Shown here piece after piece: positions 31,137 through 41,517 of a stretch of DNA of 64,000 bases. A program made the position numbers and the translations under genes. How positions within the stretch are numbered: the first letter of the stretch is position 1; the number at the start of each line of letters is the position of its first letter. This stretch comes from Symbiodinium kawagutii (taxonomy: Eukaryota > Sar > Dinophyceae > Suessiales > Symbiodiniaceae), in NCBI GenBank assembly GCA_009767595.1, contig VSDK01023682.1:1-64000 (forward strand). The letters run 5' to 3'. The notes under the pieces were generated by a model that had not been told where the DNA came from, did no database searches, and worked only from the letters and a program-made list of their open reading frames with translations.

Positions 31137-31759
31137 GTAGCCGCCTGATGGCCTGACCCAGCCATGCTGACCTACGATCCAACTGGTTATACAACGGTTA
31201 TGGTGACCTCTTAACCAATGAACCAGTGGATTACAGCCCTTGACATTTTTTTGACGAATGCTTTTGGGATTGGATGGTCTTTTTCGAATTTCTGATCCGC
31301 TGAAATTGGAGTTGTTTGGCAGGGGATCCAGTTGCGCTATGTTGCGCTGGCATGATATTCTGGGTCAAGTTACAGTCTCAGTAGGGAATCCGACGACCCG
31401 AAACTGTTGGCTGATAAATGACAACTGTAAGTGGATGATGCATGTTGTTTTGAATATATTCAATCAGAACAGTGAAACAAATCATTCATGTGCTTGAAAT
31501 ATGTTTCATTTGATGTAACCAGATAAACAATCATAACATTGACCAGATGACGCACTTCAACCAAATCCAAATGATACCATTACTGTTCATCTGGTTTCAT
31601 TCAATCATAACACTTCAACACATCATAACACCTGAACACATTCATGAATTTATAAACCATTATTAACCATTATTTATTATTAACCATTCCTATTAACCAA
31701 CATGTCTACCTCTGTATTGAACACATTCATAGCATTCAACCAGCTGCCGAAACCTGCAG

Positions 31760-31809
31760 GCGAAGGAGCTGAAAGAGCTGAAGACCGAGGCGAGTCTGGG
31801 GGGGCCACG
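31760..31809 (+). CDS. Possible coiled-coil exon
   Basis: After CCTGCAG the frame reads AKELKELKTEASLGG, Lys/Glu/Leu-rich like the coiled-coil exons nearby. A GTTGTT donor at 31810 is the best choice but the end is uncertain. Confidence 0.35.
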
Positions 31810-31864
31810 GTTGTTGAAGCCAGCGACGGATACGACACGAAGATGGGGATTTTTCATGTAGATA

Positions 31865-31979
31865 TGGCTATGTGTCAATATTAGCCATCGATAATTGGGG
31901 ATACTCACCAAAAATGATAGTGGGAAAACAATGGTTGATGATGGGGGAACCAGGGGTACGGGGTTTTGACCCATAGCCA
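31865..31979 (+). mobile_element. Family B element, 115 bp
   Basis: TGGCTATGTGTCAATATTAG and GGGTTTTGACCCATAGCCA form the ends. The 14-bp termini are nearly perfect inverted repeats, flanked by TA on both sides. Confidence 0.8.
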
Positions 31980-32428
31980 TATACTGCTTGGTGGTTTAAT
32001 TCACATTTTTACTTTTCCCTATTGGTTAATAACACATGGTTGTATTACCAAAATTATGCACAACAATCTGGTAAACTAATGTAGCTGCCTGGGAAATCAC
32101 CATGTTTTATAGAGAAACCCCGGGAAACCGTTGATAATTGACGGATATTCAATTGCTATGTGAGTTTACCAGAGGGTACTTACCCGGGATGTCCAACACT
32201 TCATTTACCTAGGTTGGATACTCAATTCATCGGGACATGTTGAGTTGACACTTGAAGGTCAAGAATCACTGGGATGGATATTGAGATAGGTTGATAGATA
32301 GGTAGATAGAATGATAGAATGCAGATCTATAGATACACATGTTGGTAATTCAACTTGTTCTCCAAGATGTCAATTTAGCCTGTTGACCTCACCTTGCAGG
32401 GCCCCACCTTGCTTGGCTCCGCTTCCAG

Positions 32429-32480
32429 GTGGAGGCTCAGAAGAAACTGCTGGCTGAGGCACTGGCGTGCGGGGCTGGAA
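32429..32480 (+). CDS. Possible coiled-coil exon
   Basis: After CTTCCAG the frame reads VEAQKKLLAEALACGAG. The start and Leu/Glu/Lys pattern fit the local exon series. The 3' limit is unclear because the frame stays open beyond and no GT donor is obvious. Confidence 0.3.
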
Positions 32481-33299
32481 GCACAACGCCGTTGACGCAG
32501 ATGGCCCAGAATTTCTGGGGCTCCATGGGTTTTGGCCAACCACAAGGGCTCCATCATTACCGGGCATCATTCACCTTTATTAGCCATCATTTCCAACAAT
32601 GTATTAGCCATTGCTTCCGACGATTCAACATGGTTTTGTCCCAGTTCTAAACTAGCTAAGTGCCATTGATCTTTGTTGAGTAAGCCTTTCTCGTAGCTCA
32701 ATGAATTTGTTGCGTTTTTTGTTCATCTAGTTGATGGGGCGTCATGACTCTGGAGGCTGATGAAAGTATCAGGAAGTTGATTGGTTTCCACAGTCGTGAG
32801 CAAGTCCAATGATTTCCCAAAAGAGATACAACAGCAACATGCACAAACTCAAGCGGGATTAGTTGCGAAAGTTGTGGGAAATCATTACATGAAACGGTAT
32901 GATGATTGCTTCACTGCATTTTGAGTTGCCATAGAGCTTAGGGCTCAGAAGCATACCGGAAATGCTTACCACATAGACTTCCCCATGTTTGGATCTGTTC
33001 TCAGCCCCGAATCCGCTCAAAATTTGGGAGCTCAGCTGGCCCATTCCCATCCCTTTCCAACTCAATGGACTGATGTCAGTCATTTGTAGCTTCAACCGCA
33101 TCACCTAAAACCTCCGTATGACCTTGCGATTTCGGGCGAGCTTGGGCGAGCTATAGTCGCTGCCATCATTTGCACCTGTAGAAGGTGAAGGTGATGAATG
33201 ATCCTCCTAGGGCTTGGCCTTCACGATCCAAGATTCCATTCTGAACGGCTGGCCTTCGCTAATGGGTTGAGACATTTCCCGGTCAATCAAGTCACCCAT

Positions 33300-33513
33300 C
33301 GTTAACCAACCATTAGTCGATCAATGACCCCGTATTTGCCAAAGCATTAGCCGAGCATTGGCCAATCATTGACCGAGCCTTAGCCAATCAGTAGCCAACC
33401 ATTAGCTAATCATCAACCAGTCATCAACCAACCATTTGTCAAGCATTGGCCACACACTGACAAAATCATCAACCAAGCATCAGCCAATCATTGTCCAATC
33501 ATGAACCAATCCT
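33300..33513. repeat. Degenerate 10-11 bp periodic repeat
   Basis: Repeated variants of AACCAATCATTAGCC and ATCATCAACCA run for about 200 bp. This is a clear instance of the diffuse decamer-like repeat that fills many introns here. Confidence 0.65.
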
Positions 33514-33607
33514 TACCCTTCCAGTTGCCTTTATAGTAGGTAACCAACCCTAAAGAGCAATGGTAGAAACCAGCTGGTTACCTACTATAGAGGTAGCTGG
33601 AAGGGTA
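33514..33607. mobile_element. Family C hairpin element, about 94 bp
   Basis: ACCCTTCCAGTTGCCT at the left pairs with AGGTAGCTGGAAGGGT at the right. Inner arms TATAGTAGGTAACCA and TGGTTACCTACTATA extend the stem nearly to the centre. A second copy lies at 49.93-50.03 kb. Confidence 0.75.
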
Positions 33608-33663
33608 GGGAATCATTGGCAAATCATTGAAGAAGCAAATCCCTGAGCTTTCACTTATCGCAG

Positions 33664-33755
33664 GCGACAAGTGCCCGAAAGCAGCAGACGGAGGCCGCCA
33701 TGATAAAGGGATTTCTGGGGTCCACTCACTGGGCAAAGACACCTGAGGGTACAAG
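33664..33755 (+). CDS. Candidate host exon (92 bp)
   Basis: Acceptor ATCGCAG, donor GTGGCG. Frame ATSARKQQTEAAMIKGFLGS then THWAKTPEGT, phase 2 end. The first half is helical like the adjacent coiled-coil exons. Confidence 0.5.
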
Positions 33756-34455
33756 GTGGCGCCCCTGAGTTACAGGTTGTTTGAAAAGCCACGTAGCCAT
33801 AGTTTTATCTACCATCACTAGTGCTATGTACTTACCCCAGTCATAGGCCAAGTTAGCAAAGTAGTGGGGCCCACCAGTTAAGAATACAGAATGATACGTC
33901 ACTTATAACTCAGCTATCCCCAGGGGGCACTGGTGTGTAGAGTAGGAGAAATTAGTGATCAATCTGCCCCCAAAAAAACAACCGATTGACGACCTATCAT
34001 TTCTGTTAGGAAACCACTGGGGCAAGGCCATGAGATTGAACATTGGGCGGTTTTCCACGGTCTTTCTGCAGCTACCTCGAAATATCAAGTGGCGAAACAT
34101 TCAAATATCGACAACAATTTTCAGGGGAACATGTTACCAACAACTATTCTGTTCATTTTGTGGCTGTCATCACTGATTCTTTACTAATGGTCCCTGACTT
34201 CCATACCAAGACCCCAAGGTGAGGTCCTTGGTCACAAGTTGGTCAATAAGCCACTTAACTATAGTCCCACAAGTGGTACTTACCCCAGTTGTCAAAACCC
34301 CAGTTGAAAGCCAACTTAGCCAACTTACCCCAGTTCTTTGTGAAATTTAGACTGCCATAACTGGTACATCGTTGCCCAGTTGTAAGCCAACTTAGCTATC
34401 CCCCTTGGCACGAGTCGCTTGTGGTCTGACCAACGGCCCTCCCAAGCTGCGACAG

Positions 34456-34506
34456 GACCTGGCAACGTTGCAACGTGAAGCGGAGAAGAAACGGCAGGAA
34501 TTGCAG
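34456..34506 (+). CDS. 51-bp coiled-coil exon 1 (GC donor)
   Basis: After CGACAG comes exactly 17 codons, DLATLQREAEKKRQELQ, phase 0 on both sides. It is followed by GCGCTC, a GC-type donor. Leu/hydrophobic spacing fits a coiled coil. Length and phase match four other exons. Confidence 0.55.
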
Positions 34507-35696
34507 GCGCTCATGGGTCGTGCCGTCCATGGGAAGGGTCAGCTGGTTGCTCATGGTGTCGTCCTTGCATGTTGCGTGGTGTAGATATAGCATAATGATA
34601 CCTTTACAGCCTTTACATTTCTATTTCCTGTTCTTTCCTTGACCCAAACGTTCCAAGCTCCTCGTTTTCTGCAGCCTGCACCCTTGTCAACCTCCAGCTC
34701 TTGGGTGGAAGTGTGCTGCAGCATTGTTGAGTTGGCCCCGCTTGCCCTACCTGGATCCTGGAAGTGAGAACGATGATGCTGCCAAAACCAGATGCTGGAA
34801 AGGTCCACGTACGGTGCCGGTTTATGTGTCGTCAGTTCGTGTTAGACGAGTCCATCAGGTTCATGCGGGCGAATAAAGAAAGCAGCGATGTTATTTGTTG
34901 GATTTGATGTCAACTGCTCTGCAATGACTGTTTAAAGTAGTTGTTCTCTCTACACGCTCATTTCCTTTCTCTTTTTTGACCGGTTCAATCAAAAGGTAAC
35001 TGAACGTCAAATCCAGAACCAGAAACTTGAGAATACTTGGGAGCCCAGGGTTTGGAGCCGATGTTTTCCTACGTTTTCCGGTTTCTTTGGGGAAAGTTAG
35101 GGATGATGAAATATTCGGAAACATTTGGGTGTTTTTTTTTTCCTTGGGGGTAGGGGATATAGGCAAGGAGACGTATTTTCTTTGGTTGCAGCATGAAGTT
35201 GCAATATCAGGTAGCGAATAGGTTTCATGAGTTGCATCATGAAGCCCTTTCCCTTATTATTTGTGGACCCTCTTTCTGAAACGATTTGGATCGGAAGGCC
35301 AACCGTTTCACAGATGAGACACTGACTCTGCACTTAATTTTGGCTTCAGCCCCAGTCATTCTCGATAATTGGGAGGTCAATAGGCAACATGCGTCAATAT
35401 TCAACCTATTCTTGAAGAGCATCCATCAGACCCAAAAAAGCAGCATTGATCCTGTACAACTCTTATGAATCGTTTTGGAGGCCCCATTTTGCACATTATC
35501 CCTTTCCAAATCTCAGCCTCCCAACATCACTCTGAGTCCGCTTCTGAAGTTGTCATACAGCTCCACATGGCTCCTTCGTTTTGGAGCATCCTGCATCCCC
35601 CCCGTCCTTGACAGCGTTTGCCACGTTGGAGCATTTGATCATGCAACACGCCACACGACAAAAGGGAATCCATACGTGACTTTGCTGGGGTTCAAA

Positions 35697-35811
35697 TGGC
35701 TATGGGTCAATATTAATCAACCAACTAATGCGGGATTTCCACCAACAATAGTAGGGAAAACAATGGTTGATAGTGGGGGAACCAGGGGTACAGGGTTTTG
35801 ACCCACAGCCA
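35697..35811 (+). mobile_element. Family B element, 115 bp
   Basis: The reference-quality copy: TGGCTATGGGTCAATATTAA at the left, GGGTTTTGACCCACAGCCA at the right. Confidence 0.8.
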
Positions 35812-35927
35812 ACTGGGGACCACCTATCTATACTATGCATATGCAAGTGCAATGTCCAGATACAAGAAATGGTACTGGTACGGAGATGTAAGGGTACACG
35901 GTTCTTCTGGAACCAACCAAGAGTCAG

Positions 35928-35981
35928 GAGATGGAGCGGACGCAACAGCAGTGGGAGAAGAAGCGGGAACAGCAGGACTTG
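35928..35981 (+). CDS. Coiled-coil exon, 54 bp
   Basis: After GAGTCAG the frame reads EMERTQQQWEKKREQQDL, then a GTCTTT donor; phase 0 both sides. Similar in content to the 51-bp series. Confidence 0.45.
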
Positions 35982-36321
35982 GTCTTTGGGTGGTTGGTCT
36001 GGGTGAAGCTGACGAAGTGTAGCTGACAAAGTCAACACAATGCAAGATAAATCTTGGGGGAAAATAGGGGGAAACATATTGCTAGTTGTTGACACACTAC
36101 TGTACAACCGAAGCAGTGAAAGAACTAGCTTCTGATTTTATCTCCAACTCCCGTCTCTGTTCCGGTTTGTGGTTTCACTTTAAACTTTCTAGCCTGTATG
36201 GTTGATGCATGTTGATACTTCATAACTATATACAAATTGTATACCATTTGGCTGAACCCGTACATGAAAGGATTCCACCCCCTGCCATTCGCACGTTGCA
36301 ACGTGTGAATCACGAGCACAG

Positions 36322-36372
36322 GAGCTGCAACAAGCAGCACCTGCGACCAAGAAAAGCCTCCAAAAGGAGCAG
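36322..36372 (+). CDS. Possible 51-bp coiled-coil exon, no clear donor
   Basis: After AGCACAG come 17 codons, ELQQAAPATKKSLQKEQ, but the next bases are CCAAAG, not a donor. The exon may be longer, or this may be a decayed copy. Confidence 0.3.
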
Positions 36373-37105
36373 CCAAAGGCACACGGCGCTAGCGAGTTGT
36401 GGCAGGGGGGACCAAACATCGGCACCAGCTGGTGGTTTGGAGGGAGCGAAGACAGGAGCTACCAGGGCTGTTCTAACATGTTCTAACCAAATGGTAGTTG
36501 GTGTCAGAATGAAGCGCAACTTTTAAGGGGAAGGTACTCCATGTATGGGCGAACTTCATTTGAGCCACGTCATATGGATAACATTGTTCGAAGAGATTCA
36601 GTTTTTTTCTTGTGAGACCAAGAGCATTTGCTACTGAGGAAATACAACCTTATATCCTTGGCTAAATACCATGTACCCCAGCTGTTCACATCACATAAAT
36701 GACCCTGCACTCGTCAAGCGGTTGAGATGTCAACTGCTACAGCGCACAGGGCAAAATGCTTGGCTTAGGTGTTTTGCTTCACTACCCTGGTACTACCGAC
36801 ACAATGCTTGCCTCAATCTGGTGACCTGATTTGATACCATTGAAAACAACGTGATTTTTCAATAGTACCATGGTAGCCTATGTGTTCTTTGTTCGATGAA
36901 CCACCAGCGATCCCAACGACTTGAAGCAACATAAATTTGCTTAAGAGTCACACAGCCTAAATCGGCGAAGTGAACGTGTCCAGATGAACATTTCAAGTTG
37001 ATGTTGCGTTGAGCACTGACGGCTTCACCTGCCCTGATGAACATTTCAACTGCTATGACCGCTTCAAGTTTCGTAGGGAGCAGCTGCGAACTCTGGGCGC
37101 TTCAG

Positions 37106-37151
37106 GTGCTGCCTGAGGAGGAACTGGAAAAGACAAAGCAGGAGCGCCCTG
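37106..37151 (+). CDS. Candidate host exon (46 bp or longer)
   Basis: After CTTCAG the frame reads VLPEEELEKTKQERP. It then meets a GTCGGT donor, or runs on to a GTACCC donor near 37,191. Charged and helical. Confidence 0.4.
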
Positions 37152-38463
37152 GTCGGTGGTGCGCAGCCTGGACCTTGAAGAAAGGATCGGGTACCCGTGG
37201 CTTGTTGGTATGCCCTCCTGTTTGTTGGTTAAGTTATGTCCTTTGATAGCTGTGATGAATAGATTATGGACGTTTATTGGCTACCTCTGCTTGAATGATT
37301 ATTTTGGAAGTTTAATGAACGTTTATTGGCTACTTGTGCTTGAATGTGCATCCCCAGCTAGCAACTAGTTGTATATTTACCATGCTTGGCTTGGGGTTAG
37401 TTCGCCCACCTAGAAGAAGGCTGTCTACCGTGGCTATGTGGCAACTGACCCCATTTCTGCACATCCAAGTGGATCCAGTGCAACAAAAGAACTCCAGTGG
37501 TGGTGCAGTTCTGCAGATGTTCAAAACAGGGGTGTAGGGTGTAGCCCCCCAAAGTCAGAGCATAACAGTTGCTTCCAGGTCAATGACAAATATGAGTAGA
37601 ATGTTCAATGGCGAATCGTAACCAATATGTATATGGGTATATGGAGCATGTCACCCTAGATTTTTGGCCATCAAAAAACTCATTTTGTTTGCAGTGTGCC
37701 AAAGTTCAAAGTCCAAATGTTGATTCATGGGAATCCAATTCTACCTGACACAGGCAGATGGATGGATTGATGGATAGATCGATAGATAGATTTATTGAAT
37801 TTAAGTTAATTGATTGATTGAGTGAGTGATTGATATCTCCCTGGCGAATATGTCAAAGAGTCGACTCATGACGCAGTAAAATTGCATGAATTTGCTGCGA
37901 TGACCTGCAACAACGAATCATGTTGGTGTTGATATGGGCGTAGCGGCGTCGCGCCATGCAGGGACAGGCCCAGCGAATGTGGTAGTCAATGTGTCTCTTG
38001 GTGTCATCCCCATGGGCTGGCACAGCTTGACTCGAAGGAATGCCAACAACCAAGGTACCTTCTTGACTTGGAGCTTAGCGTTGGGGAGCATCATCTCACT
38101 GTCAAGGTGGTTGCTGGTATGGCCGTTGCTGGTGAATTTAATGGATCCTATCAGGAGTTCGGTCCTTGCAGATGAGGCCATTACCGACCCCAAATTAGGG
38201 AGCAGACATGTCCACAATCATGTCAACTAGATGTAACCAATCATCGCTGGCACATGATAGACGATGATCATCAAACGACCTCTCTCGACCTTTAGACCAC
38301 CCGCGGAAGCAAATTTGTGTATGGTGTACTTGCAAGTACTTGCAAGATTGTCGATTTTCTCTATGAACAAGTGTTTATCATATGATTTTCTCTATGAACA
38401 AGTGTTTATCATGCTGCTTTCTACCCCTTCACTGCCCATTGGCCAAGCGTTTGGCCGGCGCAG
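37152..38463. other. Intron-like stretch with a 31-bp direct repeat
   Basis: Near 38,353 and 38,384 the block GATTTTCTCTATGAACAAGT... occurs twice with a 31-bp period. GATA/GATT microsatellite-like sequence lies at 37,755-37,830. No firm exon. Confidence 0.4.
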
Positions 38464-38514
38464 GAGCTCAGAGACACCCAGATTGAGTTGCAGAAGGCCC
38501 AAGATGAGTTGCAG
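38464..38514 (+). CDS. 51-bp coiled-coil exon 2
   Basis: After CGGCGCAG come 17 codons, ELRDTQIELQKAQDELQ, then a GTGCTG donor; phase 0 both sides. It is a close paralogue of the exon at 39,556. Confidence 0.6.
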
Positions 38515-38984
38515 GTGCTGTGGCAGATGTGGCGGGGTGTCGGCTCCAAAGACCTGGAACTTTGCAGCGAAAACTGATGAAAACTTGATCTCTTTGTCAA
38601 GCCATCCTTGACACCAATGGACAGGGAAGTTGTTTTCGTATGTGTTCGTTGAATGCTGCGTTTACCATTTCTTCAGACATTTGATTCTGCGCAGTGTTTA
38701 TCATTTGTTGAGAAATTTGATGTGTTCCTAACAGTTGGCCGACCATCCCACAAAAATCCTTCCTACTGAGCATTGCAAATCTGTAGGAGCGTCTTCACAC
38801 ATGGATTGAGAATGACTTTGGACTTGCATGCACAATACTCCACTAGTGGTAGAAAATACACTTTGGTTGAAACTTGAAACTTGAAGCATCCCTGTACAGA
38901 TGGACATCACCAACGGGGTCGCAACAAGGATCAACAAGGAGTTGCAGATTGTCCAACCAGAAACCCACGACGGTGACACCACAG

Positions 38985-39035
38985 GATCTTCGAGGAAAGC
39001 AGATAGAGCTGGAGAAGACTCGGGCAGAACTGGAG
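38985..39035 (+). CDS. 51-bp coiled-coil exon 3
   Basis: After GACACCACAG come 17 codons, DLRGKQIELEKTRAELE, then GTGCCT. The 60 bp upstream, as well as the exon, are nearly identical to 39,885-39,995. Confidence 0.6.
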
Positions 39036-39555
39036 GTGCCTTGGGGATCCCCCAACCAATGTCAGCACCAGCTGTTGCTGGGAGATGCCTTTTGGTGTTT
39101 TTTCGTTGCCTTGGAGTGACGCTGGTTGGTTCATTGACCAACTTTTGTACTGCAAATCTTTAAAAATCCTGGAAACCCTTTCAATTCACCTAGGTTTTCG
39201 CATAGTTCCTGGGATCATATCACTCCACAGCCCTGTACCTGGTATGGAGATGCATGGAGGTCAATGCCAGTCCGGCAGCTTTGTACGGGATAGTAGCTGT
39301 GGCCCGTAATCAACCAATGTTAACAAAATTTGAGCCGATTTGAGCGGCATATTTACTCAGATGTTGAGCTTACAGTGAGCGCAAGCTTCGAATGTTGGAT
39401 GTGATTTGCTGCACCTGGACAGTATAAGTGCAGCCTTTGCTTGATCTAAGATGTCAAATGCTCCAGTAATCTGCATTCCAAAAAGCCATGGAGACATGAC
39501 TATGAATCCCAAGTGGCATCTACCATGGCAGCAAAGCGTCTAGCCGGGGCCATAG

Positions 39556-39606
39556 GAGCTCAGAGACACCCAGACGGAGCTGCAGAAGGTCAAAGATGAG
39601 TTGCAG
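39556..39606 (+). CDS. 51-bp coiled-coil exon 4 (GC donor)
   Basis: After GGCCATAG come 17 codons, ELRDTQTELQKVKDELQ, followed by GCGCAG, a GC donor where the paralogue has GT. Confidence 0.6.
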
Positions 39607-39944
39607 GCGCAGCGGAGACAACTTGTGGAAAAACGCCACTTCCAAAAGTTAATTTGCCCAACAAGTTGCCCCACAAGTTGCCCAACAAGTTGCCACTGTT
39701 GACAGCGTTGTTGCTTTGTCACATGTGGCGTTTACCATTTGTTGAGAATTTCGTCGCTGAAGGTTGGACGACCCCATGAAAATCATGAGCAAGCATTGCG
39801 GATCTGGCGTTGCACAATACTCCGGTGGTGGTAGATATAAATATCAGTTTGGTTCTGTCCCTGTACGGATGGACATCGCTAACAGGGTCGGCAAAAAGGA
39901 GTTCCAGATTGTCCAACCAGAAACCCACGACGGTGACACCACAG

Positions 39945-39995
39945 GATCTTCGAGGAAAGCAGATAGAGCTGGAGAAGACTCAGGCAGAAGTGCAG
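39945..39995 (+). CDS. 51-bp coiled-coil exon 5
   Basis: After GACACCACAG come 17 codons, DLRGKQIELEKTQAEVQ, then GTGCCG. It is the duplicate of the exon at 38,985 with three residue changes. Confidence 0.6.
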
Positions 39996-40062
39996 GTGCC
40001 GCCCCCATTCGCGTTTGCGTGGAGGCATCAATTTGTTGTCGGATGCCAGTGTGGCAACCAAA

Positions 40063-40176
40063 TGGCTATGGGTCAATATTAACCAACCAACTAGTGGGGG
40101 ATTTCCACCAACAATAATAGGGAAAACAATGGGTAATAGGAGGGAACCAGGGGTACGGGGTTTTGACCCACTGCCA
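40063..40176 (+). mobile_element. Family B element, 114 bp
   Basis: TGGCTATGGGTCAATATTAA and GGGTTTTGACCCACTGCCA form the ends. It lies just after the second copy of the duplicated exon pair and is absent from the first, so it inserted after the duplication. Confidence 0.8.
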
Positions 40177-41156
40177 AATCTGAATCTATGATTTGCATGA
40201 TAATCCAAGAAGATTCCAAGAAACAAGTGTATGGCAAGTAATGGGTCACAAATCGGCATGAGAACCTGGCAGTCAATGAGCCCAAGCCGTCAAGAGGCGT
40301 TCGTGCTACCGATGATTCCAATGATTCTACTTGTTAGTCACGTATCATTGTCCTTTCTGAAAAGCAAATATTGATCCACCACCCCTATCAGCATTCCTGC
40401 GTAGCATAAACACTAAAAATGTAGATTGTTAATTCTTGTTCCACCATGTCAGGTGCTTCCGGCTATAGACCATGTAGTTGTGAGTTTTGCCGCTGTCATG
40501 GATGACGTGGGCATACCACTTTCACCCAAGGGATGCTGCAGATCTTCACTCAACGAAGCTGATCTTTTGGCTTGGGCATGGGAAGGGGCCGAGGGAGAGC
40601 AAGTTACAACCAGCCAGCTGTGAGGGTTTCGGTCGTTCATCCTGAGGTCTGGAATGACTGGAATAAATGTTGCGACCCATCATGGCTGATAAGTTGCAAC
40701 TGTATAAATGTACCGAAGGTGGATGCTACCAAAGGTGGATGGTACGTGCGTTGATCAATCGCCTCCAAATAAAGTCATCAGAGGAAACATGATCAAGTTA
40801 CTTGCTTTGCGACCTTATCTGAAAGTCCATCCAGGAGAACAAAGCCTAAACCCGAAAGCCCTGAGCTATTGAGCTGAGACCCGAAATCCCTGAAACCATG
40901 AAGCCTGAAAGCAAAAACATACTTAAAACCGCAAAGCTCAAAGTGAACACCCCTAAAGTGGAGCTTGTAGCCAGTCCTTTGTGCTATCTATCAAATTGCG
41001 TTGCCCCAACACCCATCATCCGAACTAGAACAAGAACTCAATACTGCGGTTTTGGGCCATTTTCGAGCATGTGGGGGCTATTATCCTCCTCTTTGGTTGG
41101 TCGTTTTAAACATTATAAACATGTTTGATTGTCGTTAGCAACTACTATATTAACAA
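40177..41156. other. Intron-like stretch
   Basis: No exon is convincing. A repeated CTGAAAGC / CCCGAAA-type run lies at 40,850-40,940. Confidence 0.35.
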
Positions 41157-41208
41157 ATTGTTGGTGGACTGCAGTAATATTTTTCACAAAGGTGAAACCA
41201 CCAATCAG
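41157..41208. mobile_element. Family D right end (introner-like fragment)
   Basis: GGTGAAACCACCAATCAG ends here and is directly followed by an open frame (LANLKCSNPHNHGGQW...) that continues to 41,517. The left end is degenerate. Confidence 0.4.
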
Positions 41209-41271
41209 CTAGCCAACCTGAAATGTTCGAATCCCCACAACCACGGGGGACAGTGGAGTCCAAGAGGGCAG

Positions 41272-41517
41272 GTGATTGGTTGCCTTGATGCTATGCCGGC
41301 CTTCCTGCGGACGATGCTGCTGGCACCTGCAGCTGCCTGGCAACCCTACGGGCTGAATCTGCTGGATGGGAAGACCTATCCACACCCCCCAGTGATGATG
41401 CAGCTTCCACAAGCCAGCTACAAGATCGAGCCTGGCAACCTGACGGATTATTGTGGCTTGAAGGTTGCTTGGCATGAAGATCTTGATCAATTTTCACGGT
41501 ATTTTTCCCAAGATTGA
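41272..41517 (+). CDS. Candidate terminal exon of a host gene (81 codons)
   Basis: After GAGGGCAG the frame reads VIGCLDAMPAFLRTMLLAPA, then LNLLDGKTYPHPPVMMQLPQ, and ends HEDLDQFSRYFSQD-stop. The same frame is open back to the family D fragment, so the exon may start at 41,209. It is one of the most protein-like pieces in the window. The PPVMMQLP segment resembles LPIMMQLP in the exon at 60.2 kb. Function unknown. Confidence 0.6.
   Translation: MIGCLDAMPAFLRTMLLAPAAAWQPYGLNLLDGKTYPHPPVMMQLPQASYKIEPGNLTDYCGLKVAWHEDLDQFSRYFSQD

Noticed and set aside
41215..41245. tRNA T-arm-like TGTTCGAATCCCC
   Set aside because: No acceptor stem, D-arm or anticodon arm can be paired around it, and it lies in a coding-like frame.
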